Assembly (NCBI RefSeq): GCF_030813515.1
Contig: NZ_JAUSUK010000001.1
Span: 1,178,001-1,242,000 of the forward strand
Length of the DNA: 64,000 nucleotides
Reading direction: 5' to 3'
Source: Rhodopseudomonas julia
GTDB lineage: Bacteria > Pseudomonadota > Alphaproteobacteria > Rhizobiales > Afifellaceae
The translations under genes were made by a program, and so were the position numbers. This document shows positions 25,750-35,344 of this stretch, in pieces. Within the stretch, counting starts at the first letter, position 1; each line of letters begins with the position of its first letter. The notes under the pieces are model-generated. The model saw nothing but the letters and a program-made list of their open reading frames with translations, had not been told where the DNA came from and ran no database searches.

Positions 25750-26074
25750 GTCTTAGCCTCTTCGTTGGCAAAGCTCCTGACATGATCTGCGTCCTCCGAC
25801 AATGGCTGACAGTGGTGTCGCCCGCCCGGACGGCGCTGGGGGCAGGCGTTTCGCAACAGCCCACGCGACCGTCGTACAGTTATCCTCATCCCGGCGAACG
25901 TCGCCTTCATGATGGTGCTTTTTTCCGCGGCTCCTGCCATCTTCATCGCAGACGATCCGCAATCAGCAAGGCAGGCCGATTGCAGAGTCAAAGGCCTGGA
26001 GCTCCCTCCTGGACGTCCCTTACCCCTGCTGCCGGCCTGCCACACTCTCGACACCCCTTTGAAAGGCGACGGGC
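25750..26074. other. Intergenic region between rnd and the GFA-family gene
   Basis: A 325 bp divergent gap. It contains a short repeat GGCGA-ACG-TCGCC near 25900 and a T6 run at 25919-25924, but no convincing gene. The longest open frames have Arg-rich, random-looking translations. Promoters of the rnd-lpt-rpoN operon probably lie here. Confidence 0.4.
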
Positions 26075-26536
26075 ATGACTTCGACAGATTGGAAAACGCG
26101 CCAGGGCTCCTGCCGCTGCGGCCGCTTGCGCTTCGAAATCACGACACCGCCGATCATCACGACGGCGTGCCACTGCAAGGGATGCCAGCGGATGAGCGCG
26201 AGCGCATTTTCCCTGAGCATGGCGGTGCCGGTCGAGGGATTTAGACTTCTCTCCGGCGAACCGGTCATCGGCGGCGCGCGGGAGATGAAGGGGCTCGACC
26301 ATTCGTTCTGCGGTCATTGCATGAGCTGGGTGTTCACGCGCTTTCCGGAGGTGATGGGCGAAATCATCAATGTCCGCAGCACGATGCTCGAGGACACCAG
26401 CGAGCTGGAACCCTTTCTCGAAACCTGCACGGCCGAAAAGCTCGACTGGGTCACAACGCCGGCGAAGCACAGTTTCGAGCATTTCCCAACGCCCGAGGAG
26501 TTTCCTGCGCTGATCGAAGAGTACAGCACCCGCTGA
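26075..26536 (+). CDS. GFA-family (CENP-V/GFA domain) zinc protein
   Basis: A 153-residue protein of the glutathione-dependent formaldehyde-activating family. Its zinc ligands are arranged as GSCRCGRLRFE (C-x-C), ACHCKGCQRMS (C-x-C-x2-C) and FCGHCMSWVF (C-x2-C), all present. Most family members are of unknown activity, so a formaldehyde role should not be assumed. ATG 26075 has AAAGG upstream. It is a single gene converging on the DsbA-like gene. Confidence 0.87.
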   Translation: MTSTDWKTRQGSCRCGRLRFEITTPPIITTACHCKGCQRMSASAFSLSMAVPVEGFRLLSGEPVIGGAREMKGLDHSFCGHCMSWVFTRFPEVMGEIINVRSTMLEDTSELEPFLETCTAEKLDWVTTPAKHSFEHFPTPEEFPALIEEYSTR

Positions 26537-26539
26537 GCA

Positions 26540-26566
26540 CCTCTCCCCGCCGCGGGCGGAAAGAGG
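26540..26566. terminator. Possible bidirectional hairpin between convergent genes
   Basis: CCTCT (26540-26544) pairs with AGAGG (26562-26566), with an inner CCGCC/GGCGG stem. It lies in the 45 bp between the GFA-family stop and the DsbA-like stop. There is no T-run. Confidence 0.35.
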
Positions 26567-26581
26567 CCGCTTGAAAACGCC

Positions 26582-27190
26582 TCAGCCGCGGGCCTTGGCA
26601 AAGGCTTCCAGCAGCGCCTTTTCGTCCATCACGCCGGGATAAAGCGTCGTCTCGGCAACAAAGGCCGGGGTGCCCGGAAAGCCGAAGGCTTCGGCCTGAT
26701 GCGAATTGCGCATAATGAGCGCGTCAATCTCGCCTTTGCGTTCGCGGTAGGCACTGCGGAGGGTCTCCACATCGAGCCCGGCCTTCTCCAGCGTCGTCTC
26801 GACCGCCTGACGGGTGAGCGCTCCCTTCGTGTTCAAGAGCGCTTCCTGGGCATGGGCGTACCCACCGCTCGGCACGGCGGCGAGAACCAGATGCGACGCG
26901 TAGACGGAGGCCTCGCCGAAAATCGGCCAGTCCTTCATGACGAGGCGCACCTTGCCGTCCTTTTCGACCGCTCGCATCACCTCGTCATGGCTGCCCTTGC
27001 AGGCCGGGCATTGGTAGTCGAAATACTCGACCAGGGTCACATCGCCATCCGAATTGCCGCGCACGGGGGCGGTCGGATCGGAGAGAACTTCCTCTACGGT
27101 CAAACCCGTCTGTGCCCGCGCGAAGCCCGGTAGCAGCGCCAAGCCGGCCGCGCCCGCGGCCAGCGTCACGAAATGGCGGCGATCCAGCAT
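26582..27190 (-). CDS. DsbA-family periplasmic thiol-disulfide oxidoreductase
   Basis: A 202-residue exported protein. The signal begins MLDRRHFVTLAAGAAGLALL and is cleaved near ARAQ; the Arg pair resembles a Tat start but lacks the full motif. The thioredoxin fold has active site CPAC (DYQCPACKGSH) and cis-proline FGFPGTPAFV. It resembles the Com1/BdbD branch of DsbA-like proteins. It follows the L,D-transpeptidase gene with one base between stop and start, so the two are almost certainly co-translated. Confidence 0.9.
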   Translation of the reverse strand: MLDRRHFVTLAAGAAGLALLPGFARAQTGLTVEEVLSDPTAPVRGNSDGDVTLVEYFDYQCPACKGSHDEVMRAVEKDGKVRLVMKDWPIFGEASVYASHLVLAAVPSGGYAHAQEALLNTKGALTRQAVETTLEKAGLDVETLRSAYRERKGEIDALIMRNSHQAEAFGFPGTPAFVAETTLYPGVMDEKALLEAFAKARG

Positions 27191-27191
27191 G

Positions 27192-27941
27192 TCAGCTCAG
27201 CCCTCCCGTCACCGCGGCGCCTGACTGAGGTCCCGCAGCCATCGGGCCATTCGGCACCGTTCCCTGACCGGACTGCGAGCGATCCAACACGACGACGCGC
27301 GAACCCGGGGGGACGCGGCTGGCGAGATCGATGATGTCCTGGTTGAACAGTCGGATACAGCCCGAGGAAACGGCTTTGCCGATCGACCAGGGCTCGTTGG
27401 TTCCGTGAATGCGGTAGAGCGTATCGCGACCGTTCTTATAAAGATAAAGCGCCCGCGCACCGAGCGGATTGGAAATGCCGCCATCGAGGCCGTCGGCAAC
27501 CTTGCCGTATCTCTCGGGCTCGCGCTTGATCATCGCCTGCGTCGGCGTCCACCGCGGCCATTCGGCCTTGCGCGCAACCTCAGCCTTACCGGCAAATTCC
27601 ATTCCTGAACGGGCGACACCGACGCCGTAGCGCATCGCCTTGCCGTTCTCCATCACGAGATAGAGGAAGCGCTCGTAAGGATCGACGACGATGGTGCCGG
27701 CCGGATAAGGTGAATTGTAATCGACAATCTGGCGCAGATAGCGCGGATCGACCTTCGACACGTCAATTGCCTGGACGTTCCAGCCATCATCCTGGACCGG
27801 CCCATACATGCGAACGTAACTCTGATCGACGCGCGGGCCTTCGGGCTGTGCGGGTCGGGTCGTCGTGCAGGCGGCCAACGCCAAGGCAAGCGCAGCAGCG
27901 GCCGGAAGCCGCACGGCCACCCCGCGGCTTTTCTCAAACAT
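27192..27941 (-). CDS. L,D-transpeptidase (YkuD domain) lipoprotein, copy 2
   Basis: A 249-residue protein with lipobox LAAC (lipid-carrying Cys25) and a YkuD domain with His179 ([13 protein letters not shown]) and Cys195 ([12 protein letters not shown]). It is clearly paralogous to the enzyme at 2871-3557: the segments around the catalytic residues and the EPERYG and NPLGARALY motifs align without gaps. It has a longer Gly/Pro/Gln-rich C-terminus. ATG 27941 gives a proper lipoprotein signal; the frame is open further upstream but the sequence is not signal-like. It is coupled to the DsbA-like gene. Confidence 0.9.
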   Translation of the reverse strand: MFEKSRGVAVRLPAAAALALALAACTTTRPAQPEGPRVDQSYVRMYGPVQDDGWNVQAIDVSKVDPRYLRQIVDYNSPYPAGTIVVDPYERFLYLVMENGKAMRYGVGVARSGMEFAGKAEVARKAEWPRWTPTQAMIKREPERYGKVADGLDGGISNPLGARALYLYKNGRDTLYRIHGTNEPWSIGKAVSSGCIRLFNQDIIDLASRVPPGSRVVVLDRSQSGQGTVPNGPMAAGPQSGAAVTGGLS

Positions 27942-28188
27942 CCTATGCGGCAATTCTTTCTCCTTCTTACGCCTTCGGCCGGCAGGGCCCCGCCCGGGAA
28001 AACGGAGCAGGCCGTGGTGGCCGGCGGGCCGCGCGGTGCGGGTAAAGTGCCTCACCTGCAACCCCGCGCGGATGGCCATCGCTTCAAGGCGAAGATGTGA
28101 CCGAACGGGCATTTGTCGAGAGAGATCACATTCTTATCACCACAAGCAAGAGCGAGCGAGGCGGGCGTGCAACACATGGCAGCGCCGC

Positions 28189-30666
28189 TCAGCGCCCGGC
28201 GAGGCGACCCTCCGTCCGCGCCAAATGGCTCGCCTGATGCGCAGCCTTCATGTCGAGGGCGCGACGCAAGGCGATCGCAATCGCGCTCTCGATCGGAAGC
28301 CATGCAAGCGCGTAGGCCCACACGCCCAGCGCATAGGTCCAGCCGATCGGCGCAACAAAGATGCCGTAGACGGCCACCAGCGTGCCAAGGATCTGCGTCG
28401 CCTCCGTCGTCAGGAACAGCCTGAGGCTCGGGAAAGGTTTCGACCAGAACCAGCGCTGGTTGCGCGTGACGTAGAGTGTCAGGTGGCCGGCGACGAGAAG
28501 CTTCAGGAAGATCACCGTCTGGATGACCTCGCGCGGCAAATGCATGACCGTGTCGACGTACCAGAAGAGCAGGAAGGTTTCGGCCACGCCCAGAAGACCG
28601 AGGCAGCTTGCGATGGTGAGCACACGCGGCATGTTCCAGCGCACCGGCTTTTCGGCGACATTGGCGTTGTCATAGGCGATCATCATGATCGGGAAGTCGT
28701 TCAGGACCGCCAGAAGCACGATCATGACGGCCGTCACCGGATAGAAATCGAAGATCAGGATCGACAGGCTCATGAACACGAGCACCCGGATCGTCTCGGC
28801 GATGCGGAAGGTGGCGTAGCTCGTCATACGTTCGAAGATCCGCCGCGCCTCTTCGATCGCCGAGGCGATGACGCCGAGACCCGAGCTCGTCAGCACGACA
28901 TCGGCCGCGGCACGCGCCGCATCCGTCGCTCCGCTTACCGCGATGCCGGCATCGGCCTGTTTCAAGGCGGGGGCATCGTTCACGCCGTCGCCGGTCATCG
29001 CCACGATATGGCCGCGATCCTGCAAGGCGCGCACGATCTTGAATTTGTGCTCGGGCAGAACGCGGGCGACGCCGTCGGCCTGTTCGATGCGGTCGCTGAC
29101 CTCGCCGTCGCTGCCATCGGCAAAGACGGCGTCGGCCGAGCGGATATTGCGACGAAGACCGAGTTTGCCCGCGATCTGGCGAGCAATCGCCTCATGATCG
29201 CCGGTGATCATCTTGACGCCAAGGCCCATTCGACCGGTCTCGGCGATGGTCGCGGCCGCATCCTCGCGCGGCGGATCGAAAATCGAGACGAGGCCGAGCA
29301 AGTGCCAGGCGTCACCCTCGCGGCGCGCCACGCCGAGGGCGCGGTAGCCTTCGTCGGCCAGGCGGTCCACCTCTGCCTCGATGCGCGCACGGATCTCCGC
29401 CGGCGGCATGGCGAGATCGAGAATGACCTGGGGCGCGCCCTTGGAGAAGGCGATTTTGCGATCGCCTAACGTCGTCTCCACCATGGTGCGTTTCGACACC
29501 GGGTCGAAGGGCGTGAAATCACCGATCACGTAGTCTTCAGCGGCGGCCGGCCCTTCGGCAGCGAGCACCGCCTTGTCGATCGGATCGGGATCATTGGCGT
29601 TGCTTGCAAGCTGCGCGGCGAGCATCACGTCGGCCGCCTCCACCCCCTGTTCGGGGACGATGTCGGCGACGGTGAGCGCGTTCATCGTCAAGGTGCCGGT
29701 CTTGTCGACGCAAAGGACATCGACGCCGGCCAATTCCTCGATCGCCACGAGGCGCGAGACGATCGCTTTCATACGGGCGAGCTTTTCCGCACCGACCGCC
29801 ATCGTCACCGACAGGACGGTCGGCAAAGCCACCGGGATCGCCGCCACCGTCAGGATGAGCGAGAATTGCACGGTCTCCCAGAAGGGCGTGCCGCGGAAGA
29901 CGGCAACGAGCACGATGACGGCGACGAGGGCGAGCGTCGTCAGAATCAGGAAATTCCCGATAGAGAGCACCGCTCGCTGGAAATGCGAGCGGGTCTCGGC
30001 AGAGGCGACGAGCTGCGCCGTCTTGCCGAAATAGGTGTTCATGCCGGTCGCCGTCACAACGCCCGTCATCTCGCCGAGCTTGACGACGGAACCGGAATAG
30101 GCGGTATCGCCGACCGCCTTGTCGACCGGCATGGATTCACCCGTCAGCGCCGCCTCGTCCGCGCTCAGATAATCGCCGGCCACGAGCCGGATGTCGGCGG
30201 GCGTGACATTGCCGATGCGCAAAAGCACGACATCGCCCGGGACCAATTCCTTCGCTGGCAGCGTCTGCCAGGTGCCGTCGCGCAGGACGCGGGCAGTGAG
30301 CGCAAGGCTCTCCTTCAAAAGCTCGATGGCATTACCTGCCTTGCGCTCCTGCCAGAAATCCACGGCCGCATTGACGAGGAGCATGGTGATGATGATGGCA
30401 AAATCGGCCCAGTCACCAAGCGCCGCGGAGAGGATTGCCGCCGCCTCGATCATCCACGGGATCGGCGCCCAGAAATAGCGCATGAGGCGCTGGAGGGGGC
30501 TCGTCTTCTCTTCGCTGATGGCGTTTTCGCCGAACTTTGTCTGCCGCTCTTGGGCCGCATCGCTCGTCAGCCCGGATTTGAGATCGGTTTGCGGCACGGG
30601 TGCCTCAGCCGGAGCCTCGCCCTCCGGTTTTCTTTCAGAGGGCTGTGGGGCCGTTTTATCGTTCAT
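28189..30666 (-). CDS. P-type (type III-like) plasma-membrane H+-ATPase
   Basis: An 825-residue cation pump. It has the actuator TGES at 175-178, membrane motif IPVALP at 277-282, phosphorylated Asp321 in DKTGTLT, hinge GDGVNDAPALKQADAGIAV, and about ten transmembrane segments. It lacks N-terminal metal-binding domains, and its length and motifs match the fungal/plant-type proton-efflux ATPases found in some bacteria. It would pump protons out and support pH or salt tolerance. It is a single gene between an L,D-transpeptidase operon and the PuuR-like regulator. Confidence 0.88.
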   Translation of the reverse strand: MNDKTAPQPSERKPEGEAPAEAPVPQTDLKSGLTSDAAQERQTKFGENAISEEKTSPLQRLMRYFWAPIPWMIEAAAILSAALGDWADFAIIITMLLVNAAVDFWQERKAGNAIELLKESLALTARVLRDGTWQTLPAKELVPGDVVLLRIGNVTPADIRLVAGDYLSADEAALTGESMPVDKAVGDTAYSGSVVKLGEMTGVVTATGMNTYFGKTAQLVASAETRSHFQRAVLSIGNFLILTTLALVAVIVLVAVFRGTPFWETVQFSLILTVAAIPVALPTVLSVTMAVGAEKLARMKAIVSRLVAIEELAGVDVLCVDKTGTLTMNALTVADIVPEQGVEAADVMLAAQLASNANDPDPIDKAVLAAEGPAAAEDYVIGDFTPFDPVSKRTMVETTLGDRKIAFSKGAPQVILDLAMPPAEIRARIEAEVDRLADEGYRALGVARREGDAWHLLGLVSIFDPPREDAAATIAETGRMGLGVKMITGDHEAIARQIAGKLGLRRNIRSADAVFADGSDGEVSDRIEQADGVARVLPEHKFKIVRALQDRGHIVAMTGDGVNDAPALKQADAGIAVSGATDAARAAADVVLTSSGLGVIASAIEEARRIFERMTSYATFRIAETIRVLVFMSLSILIFDFYPVTAVMIVLLAVLNDFPIMMIAYDNANVAEKPVRWNMPRVLTIASCLGLLGVAETFLLFWYVDTVMHLPREVIQTVIFLKLLVAGHLTLYVTRNQRWFWSKPFPSLRLFLTTEATQILGTLVAVYGIFVAPIGWTYALGVWAYALAWLPIESAIAIALRRALDMKAAHQASHLARTEGRLAGR

Positions 30667-30949
30667 GGCTTCGATCCTCCGCCAGATCCCGCCCAGGGGC
30701 GCAGGGTTGCGCCACCGGCCGTATCCGCGTCATCTTGATGATGAGGGATCCTCCTTAAGGTCTCGCTGCACCGGCCCGCCTCGGGTGAAGTCGGCGATCG
30801 CCGGCGGTGCGGCTTATGCTGCCGCGGCGTCACCAACGCCTCAGAAAAGGCAATCTTGTGGAGACAGGATTAAGTTCCCGAAAGATTTGGCCAAGCGAAC
30901 GTCGCCCTCTCCCGGGGGGCAACAGGCTTGGCGATCCGTCTTCGCGCCC

Positions 30950-31570
30950 TCACCAGACCGGCGGCGTGGTGACCCAGAGAATGCGCGTCGTTCCTTCCGC
31001 GAGATTGCGGAAGCGGTGCGGCAGGCGGCTTTCGAAGGCGAAGGCATCGCCGTCCTTCAAACGGTAGACACTGCCGTCGACGAAGAGCTCCAGGCGACCT
31101 TCAAGGACGAGACCCGTCTCTTCGCCTTCATGGCTGTAGGCTTCCTCGCCCGAGCCGCCGCCGGGCTCCAGGACGATCTCCATCATCTGGAGCGCGCCTT
31201 CCTCGTTCGTCGTCAGGAAGGATTTGACCATGCCCTTGGCGCCGAAATCGACCTGCCGGCGCTCAGCCGCACGAACGATGCGTCGCGCTTCGAGCTCGGA
31301 TTTCGCCTCCATGTCACCGAAGAGCGTGAAGACCGGCATTTCGAGCACGTTGCAGATCGCCCTCAGCGCCCGCACGGAGGGCGAAGAAATGCCCCGCTCG
31401 ATCTGGCTTAGGAGACCGACCGAGATGCCGGCGCCGTCGGCGACCTGCTTCAGCGACAGGCCGCGGGCACGACGTGCTTCGCGGACCGCAGAACCGAGCG
31501 AACGGTCCTCTTCACCCGGCTCGTTCTCCAACTCCTGGACGGCCAAGGCTTCGCGCGGGTTCGAACCCAT
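30950..31570 (-). CDS. XRE-cupin transcriptional regulator (PuuR-like)
   Basis: A 206-residue regulator. The XRE helix-turn-helix is at about 28-85 (LSLKQVADGAGISVGLLSQIERGISSPSVRALRAI) and a cupin sensor domain at about 125-200 (EAYSHEGEETGLVLEGRLEL, LPHRFRNL). This layout is shared with PuuR and other amine or amino-acid catabolism repressors. It is divergent from an ABC transporter/FAD oxidase cluster. Two TTCAT-N4-ATGAA sites lie in the shared 262 bp region, one 19 bp before its own start, so autoregulation and control of the cluster are likely. Confidence 0.88.
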   Translation of the reverse strand: MGSNPREALAVQELENEPGEEDRSLGSAVREARRARGLSLKQVADGAGISVGLLSQIERGISSPSVRALRAICNVLEMPVFTLFGDMEAKSELEARRIVRAAERRQVDFGAKGMVKSFLTTNEEGALQMMEIVLEPGGGSGEEAYSHEGEETGLVLEGRLELFVDGSVYRLKDGDAFAFESRLPHRFRNLAEGTTRILWVTTPPVW

Positions 31571-31588
31571 CAGTTGAGCGCTTTCTTT

Positions 31589-31602
31589 TTCATCACGATG
31601 AA
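31589..31602. promoter_or_regulatory. Operator 1 (TTCAT-N4-ATGAA) near the regulator start
   Basis: TTCATCACGATGAA, followed by CACA, 19 bp before the regulator start codon. It shares both arms and the N4 spacing with the site at 31737-31750. It is probably the autoregulatory operator. Confidence 0.6.
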
Positions 31603-31736
31603 CACAATATGGGATTTCTGCTTTCTGGGAAACAGCTTCGGCACCACGCCCTCGACCTCCACCCGCAGGAACCCGGAAACGCGCTCAAACTCTGCCGCAA
31701 AATCGTTCATTTCTCGGGTTTGCGCGCCCATCAAAT

Positions 31737-31750
31737 TTCATGATAATGAA
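31737..31750. promoter_or_regulatory. Operator 2 (TTCAT-N4-ATGAA) near the ABC gene start
   Basis: TTCATGATAATGAA, followed by CA. Its right half ATAATGAACA resembles the E. coli PuuR recognition sequence as I remember it. It lies 82 bp before the binding-protein gene. An isolated half-site GTTCAT is at 31705-31710. Confidence 0.62.
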
Positions 31751-31832
31751 CATATGCGCGTCTTCCTGACGTGCTCGATCGCCGAGCCTCGCTCGATTGC
31801 GGCGCTTTTACCGATCGCAGCGGAAGAAATAA

Positions 31833-32588
31833 ATGGGGAATTTCATGGATATGAAACACGTCGCCTCGCTCGCCTTCGGTTTCGCGATGGCGTTTGCAGC
31901 CCCTGCCTATGCCGAATCCGTCGATGTGGGCGTCACCACGACGGGCGTTCCCTTCACCTTCGTCGACACGGCGAGCCAGGAGCCGACAGGCGCGATGGTC
32001 GATCTCGCCAAAGCCATCACGGCGGATATCGGCGACGAGGCGGAGTTCAAGGTGGTGGCGTTTTCCGCGCTGATCCCGGCGCTTTCCAGCGGCAAGATCG
32101 ACCTCATCTCGGCCGGTATGTTCGCCACCGACGAGCGCAAGAAGGTGGTCGATTTCTCCACCCCCGTCTATTCCTACGGCGACGCCATGTTCGTCGCGGC
32201 GGACGACACGACGGACTACACGCTCGATGATCTGAAGGGCGAAACGGTCGGCGCGCAGATCGGCACGACATTTGCCGACAAGCTTCAGGCTCTCGGCACG
32301 TTCGGCGAGGTGAAACTCTACGATTCGATCGCCGACATCATGCGCGACGTGAAGCTCGGACGCATCAAGGCGGGCTTTGGCGACAAGCCGATCGTCGCCT
32401 ATCAGGTCTCCCAAAAGCCGGAGCTCGGCGTGCGCCTCGTGGAGGGCTACGAGCCTATGCAGAAGGGCGATGTCGCTGTGGCCGTCTCCAAAGAAAATTC
32501 GGCCCTTCTGGAGAAGGTCAATGCGGCGATCGCAAAGCTGAAAGACAGCGGCGAACTCGACAAGATCTTCGCCAAATACGGCCTGTGA
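31833..32588 (+). CDS. ABC transporter periplasmic binding protein, polar amino acid type
   Basis: About 245-251 residues. The Sec signal peptide ends AAPAYA, followed by a bilobed SBP family 3 domain: VGVTTTGVPFTFVD, GAMVDLAKAI, DLISAGMFATDERKKVVDFSTPVYSYGDAMFV and a C-terminal LDKIFAKYGL. It binds an amino acid or small amine in the periplasm for uptake. Three in-frame ATGs (31833, 31845, 31851) are possible; the first has GGAAG at good distance and the later two share GGGGAA. It is the first gene of the cluster facing the PuuR-like regulator. Confidence 0.88.
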   Translation: MGNFMDMKHVASLAFGFAMAFAAPAYAESVDVGVTTTGVPFTFVDTASQEPTGAMVDLAKAITADIGDEAEFKVVAFSALIPALSSGKIDLISAGMFATDERKKVVDFSTPVYSYGDAMFVAADDTTDYTLDDLKGETVGAQIGTTFADKLQALGTFGEVKLYDSIADIMRDVKLGRIKAGFGDKPIVAYQVSQKPELGVRLVEGYEPMQKGDVAVAVSKENSALLEKVNAAIAKLKDSGELDKIFAKYGL

Positions 32589-32670
32589 GAGAGGCTCTCG
32601 AACGTCGCGGTATGATGATCCTTCTCATGTGTGAGGCAGCCTTCGGGCCGCCTCACCGGCGAGGTCTCGC

Positions 32671-33327
32671 ATGAGCGACTTCTTCGTCAGTGCGCAAATC
32701 TACCTGCCCATCCTCCTCAAGGGCATGTGGCTGACGATTTCCGTCACGCTCCTGTCGCTTGCGCTCGCCACCGCGCTTGGGCTGGTCTGGGCGCTGTTTC
32801 GCACCTCCGGCGTTCGCTGGCTTTCCATCTCGACGCGCATCGTGGTGGAATTCGTGCGCGGCATCCCGATCCTGGTCGTTCTTTTCTACATCTATTTCGT
32901 GATGCCGGAATTCGGCCTCGACCTCACCGCCTTCCAGGCAGGCGTCGCGGGCCTCGCGCTCACCTATTCCTGCTATATCGGCGAGACGTTTCGAGCGGGC
33001 ATCGAAGCCGTCGACAGAGGCCAGGTGGAGGCCGCCAAGTCGATCGGCATGAAGACGCCCTTGATGATGCGCCGGGTGGTGCTGCCGCAGGCCTTCAAGA
33101 TCGTGGTGCCGCCCTATGCCAACAACATGGTGATGCTTCTGAAGGATTCCTCGCAGGTGTCGGTGATTTCGGTCGCCGAACTCACCATGCAGGGCAAGAT
33201 GCTCGCCTCCTCCACCTTCGACAACATGACCGTCTTCACGCTCGTCGCACTTCTCTATCTGTGCCTGACGGTGCCGCTCAATTTCGCCATGCGCTATGTC
33301 GAGGTGAAGATGGGACAGGCGCGATGA
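32671..33327 (+). CDS. Polar amino acid ABC transporter permease
   Basis: A 218-residue HisM/GlnP-type permease with about five transmembrane segments. The EAA loop appears as [24 protein letters not shown] (around 126-150), and [20 protein letters not shown] just before it is typical of the amino-acid subfamily. It lies 82 bp after the binding-protein gene, and its stop overlaps the ATPase start (ATGA). A single permease gene implies a homodimer. Confidence 0.92.
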   Translation: MSDFFVSAQIYLPILLKGMWLTISVTLLSLALATALGLVWALFRTSGVRWLSISTRIVVEFVRGIPILVVLFYIYFVMPEFGLDLTAFQAGVAGLALTYSCYIGETFRAGIEAVDRGQVEAAKSIGMKTPLMMRRVVLPQAFKIVVPPYANNMVMLLKDSSQVSVISVAELTMQGKMLASSTFDNMTVFTLVALLYLCLTVPLNFAMRYVEVKMGQAR

Positions 33328-34055
33328 TCAAGCTCGAAAACGTGCACAAGAGTTTCGGCGATCATGAAGTGCTGAAGGGCGTCGATGCGGAGATCGACAA
33401 GGGACAGGTCGTGTGTCTGATCGGCCCGTCGGGCTCCGGCAAATCAACGCTTTTGCGCTGCATCAACGGGCTCGAGACTTACCAGGCTGGCCGGATCAGC
33501 ATCGACGACGAGACAGTCGACGTCACCGCCCCTTCGATCCACGATCTGCGCACGCGCGTCTCCATGGTCTTCCAGCGCTTCAATCTCTTCCCGCACAGGA
33601 CGGCGATCGAGAACGTCATGGAAGGTCCACGCTACGTCCTGAAACAGGACAAGGCGACGGTGCGGGAAAAGGCGGAGCGGCTTTTGACGCGCGTCGGGCT
33701 CGCCGACAAGCTCAACGCCTATCCTGCCTCCCTCTCCGGCGGCCAGCAGCAGCGCGTGGCGATTGCCCGGGCGCTCGCCATGGAGCCGGAAGCGATCCTC
33801 TTCGACGAGCCGACCTCGGCGCTCGATCCCGAGATGGTCGGAGAAGTCCTTCAGGTGATGCGGGCGCTGGCGGAAGAGCACATGACCATGCTCGTCGTCA
33901 CGCACGAGATCCTGTTTGCGCGCGAAGTCGCAGATCGCGTGCTGTTCCTGGACGGTGGGCGCATCGTCGAGGAAGGTGCGGCCAACGAGGTGCTGCGCCA
34001 ACCGAAGAACGAACGCACCCAGGATTTTCTGCGCCGCGTCACCCATCCGGTTTGA
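33324..34055 (+). CDS. Polar amino acid ABC transporter ATP-binding protein
   Basis: A 243-residue GlnQ/HisP-type ATPase. It has Walker [11 protein letters not shown]-loop [11 protein letters not shown], signature [15 protein letters not shown], Walker [14 protein letters not shown] and the switch His in VVTHEI. It powers the permease encoded directly upstream, whose stop it overlaps by 4 nt. The FAD oxidase gene follows after 23 bp. Confidence 0.94.
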   Translation: MIKLENVHKSFGDHEVLKGVDAEIDKGQVVCLIGPSGSGKSTLLRCINGLETYQAGRISIDDETVDVTAPSIHDLRTRVSMVFQRFNLFPHRTAIENVMEGPRYVLKQDKATVREKAERLLTRVGLADKLNAYPASLSGGQQQRVAIARALAMEPEAILFDEPTSALDPEMVGEVLQVMRALAEEHMTMLVVTHEILFAREVADRVLFLDGGRIVEEGAANEVLRQPKNERTQDFLRRVTHPV

Positions 34056-34078
34056 TCATCGAGCCTTCGGACACTGCC

Positions 34079-35344
34079 ATGCCAGAACATGTCGCTTCTC
34101 TTTGGGCCGCCACCGCCACGCCGGCGCCGGACACACCGCCACTTCTCGGCGAGGTCAGCGCCGATGTCGCCGTCATCGGCGCAGGCTTTACGGGTCTTTC
34201 CACCGCGCTCAGGCTTGCCGAAGGCGGTGCCAAGGTCGTGGTCGTCGACAAGCACGGGCCGGGTTTCGGCGCGAGCGGGCGCAATGGCGGCCATGTAATC
34301 CCCGGTCTCAAATACGATCCCGAGACGCTCGACAGGCTCTACGGCGAGGCCACGACGGAGTTTGCCGGGCACACGGCGGACACGACGTTCGCGCTCATCG
34401 CCAAACAGGGCATCGCCTGCGACGCCCAACAGGGCGCCTGGATCCAGGCCTCGCTCAAACAGAGCCATCTGCCGCTCCTTCGCACCCGCATGGAAGAATG
34501 GCAGCGACGCGGGGCACCTGTCGAAATGCTCGATGCGGCGGGCATGGCGGAAAAGACCGGCAGCGAGCGTTTCGCCGGCGGCTGGATCGATCGCCGCGCG
34601 GGGCGCCTGCACCCGCTCAATTACGCCCGCGGGCTTGCCAAAGCGGCGATCGCGGCCGGCGTGCGCATCTGCGGGGAGAGCGAAGCACGTTCGCTCACGC
34701 GCACAGGGAGCGGCTGGACAGTCGCGGTCGGCCCAAGGGGCCAGCTCAGCGCGAATGAGGTGGTCGTGGCGACCAACGGCTATACGGGGAACCTGTGGCC
34801 CAAACTCAAGGCAACGGTGGTGCCGGCAACCAGCATCCAGATCGCCACCAGACCGCTTCCTGAGGCGCTTCTCGCCAAAATCCTGCCCGAACGCAGCGTC
34901 GTCTCCGACAGCCGGCGTATCGCCAATTATTTCCGCATCGGACCGGAGAACCGCTTCATGATCGGCGGGCGCGGCCCCTTCGGCGCTCCGGAAGTGCCGG
35001 GCGATTACCGTCGGGTGCTTGCGGCCATGCACACGCTCTATCCGCAGACACGAGAGCTCGCGATCGACTATTTCTGGGCAGGTCGCGTGGCGATGACGCG
35101 CGATCACCTTCCGCATGTGCATCAGCCGGCGCCCAATCTCACCATGGCACTCGGCTACAACGGGCGCGGCGTCGGGCTTGCGACCTCGCTCGGCCAGGCG
35201 ATCGGTGCGCATCTTCTCGACCGCTCAGCACCCCTGCCGCTGAAGCTCACCGACATCACGCCTTTGCCGGTGCACGGCCTGCACCCGATCTACGCCACGG
35301 CGATGATCAACTATTACCGGCTGAGGGATTTTTTCGAGAAATAG
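34079..35344 (+). CDS. FAD-dependent amine/amino-acid oxidase (DadA/PuuB-like)
   Basis: A 421-residue flavoenzyme of the DAO family. The Rossmann motif is VAVIGAGFTGLSTALRLAEGG at about 29-50, then GASGRNGGHV (a His in the flavin-linkage region, as in PuuB/ordL-type oxidases), EVVVATNGYTGNL, and GYNGRGVGLATSLGQAIG near the C-terminus. The N-terminal LWAATATPAP is also typical of gamma-glutamylputrescine-oxidase-like proteins. With the PuuR-like regulator and the ABC importer it suggests uptake and oxidation of an amine or amino acid; the exact substrate is open. Confidence 0.87.
   Translation: MPEHVASLWAATATPAPDTPPLLGEVSADVAVIGAGFTGLSTALRLAEGGAKVVVVDKHGPGFGASGRNGGHVIPGLKYDPETLDRLYGEATTEFAGHTADTTFALIAKQGIACDAQQGAWIQASLKQSHLPLLRTRMEEWQRRGAPVEMLDAAGMAEKTGSERFAGGWIDRRAGRLHPLNYARGLAKAAIAAGVRICGESEARSLTRTGSGWTVAVGPRGQLSANEVVVATNGYTGNLWPKLKATVVPATSIQIATRPLPEALLAKILPERSVVSDSRRIANYFRIGPENRFMIGGRGPFGAPEVPGDYRRVLAAMHTLYPQTRELAIDYFWAGRVAMTRDHLPHVHQPAPNLTMALGYNGRGVGLATSLGQAIGAHLLDRSAPLPLKLTDITPLPVHGLHPIYATAMINYYRLRDFFEK

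Noticed and set aside
25746-26054. 102-codon minus-strand frame between rnd and the GFA-family gene
   Set aside because: Arg/Ser/His-rich random-looking translation, no ribosome-binding site, no motif.
27865-29469. 534-codon plus-strand frame over the proton ATPase
   Set aside because: Antisense shadow of a gene with complete P-type ATPase motifs; rich in His, Arg and Asp without structure.
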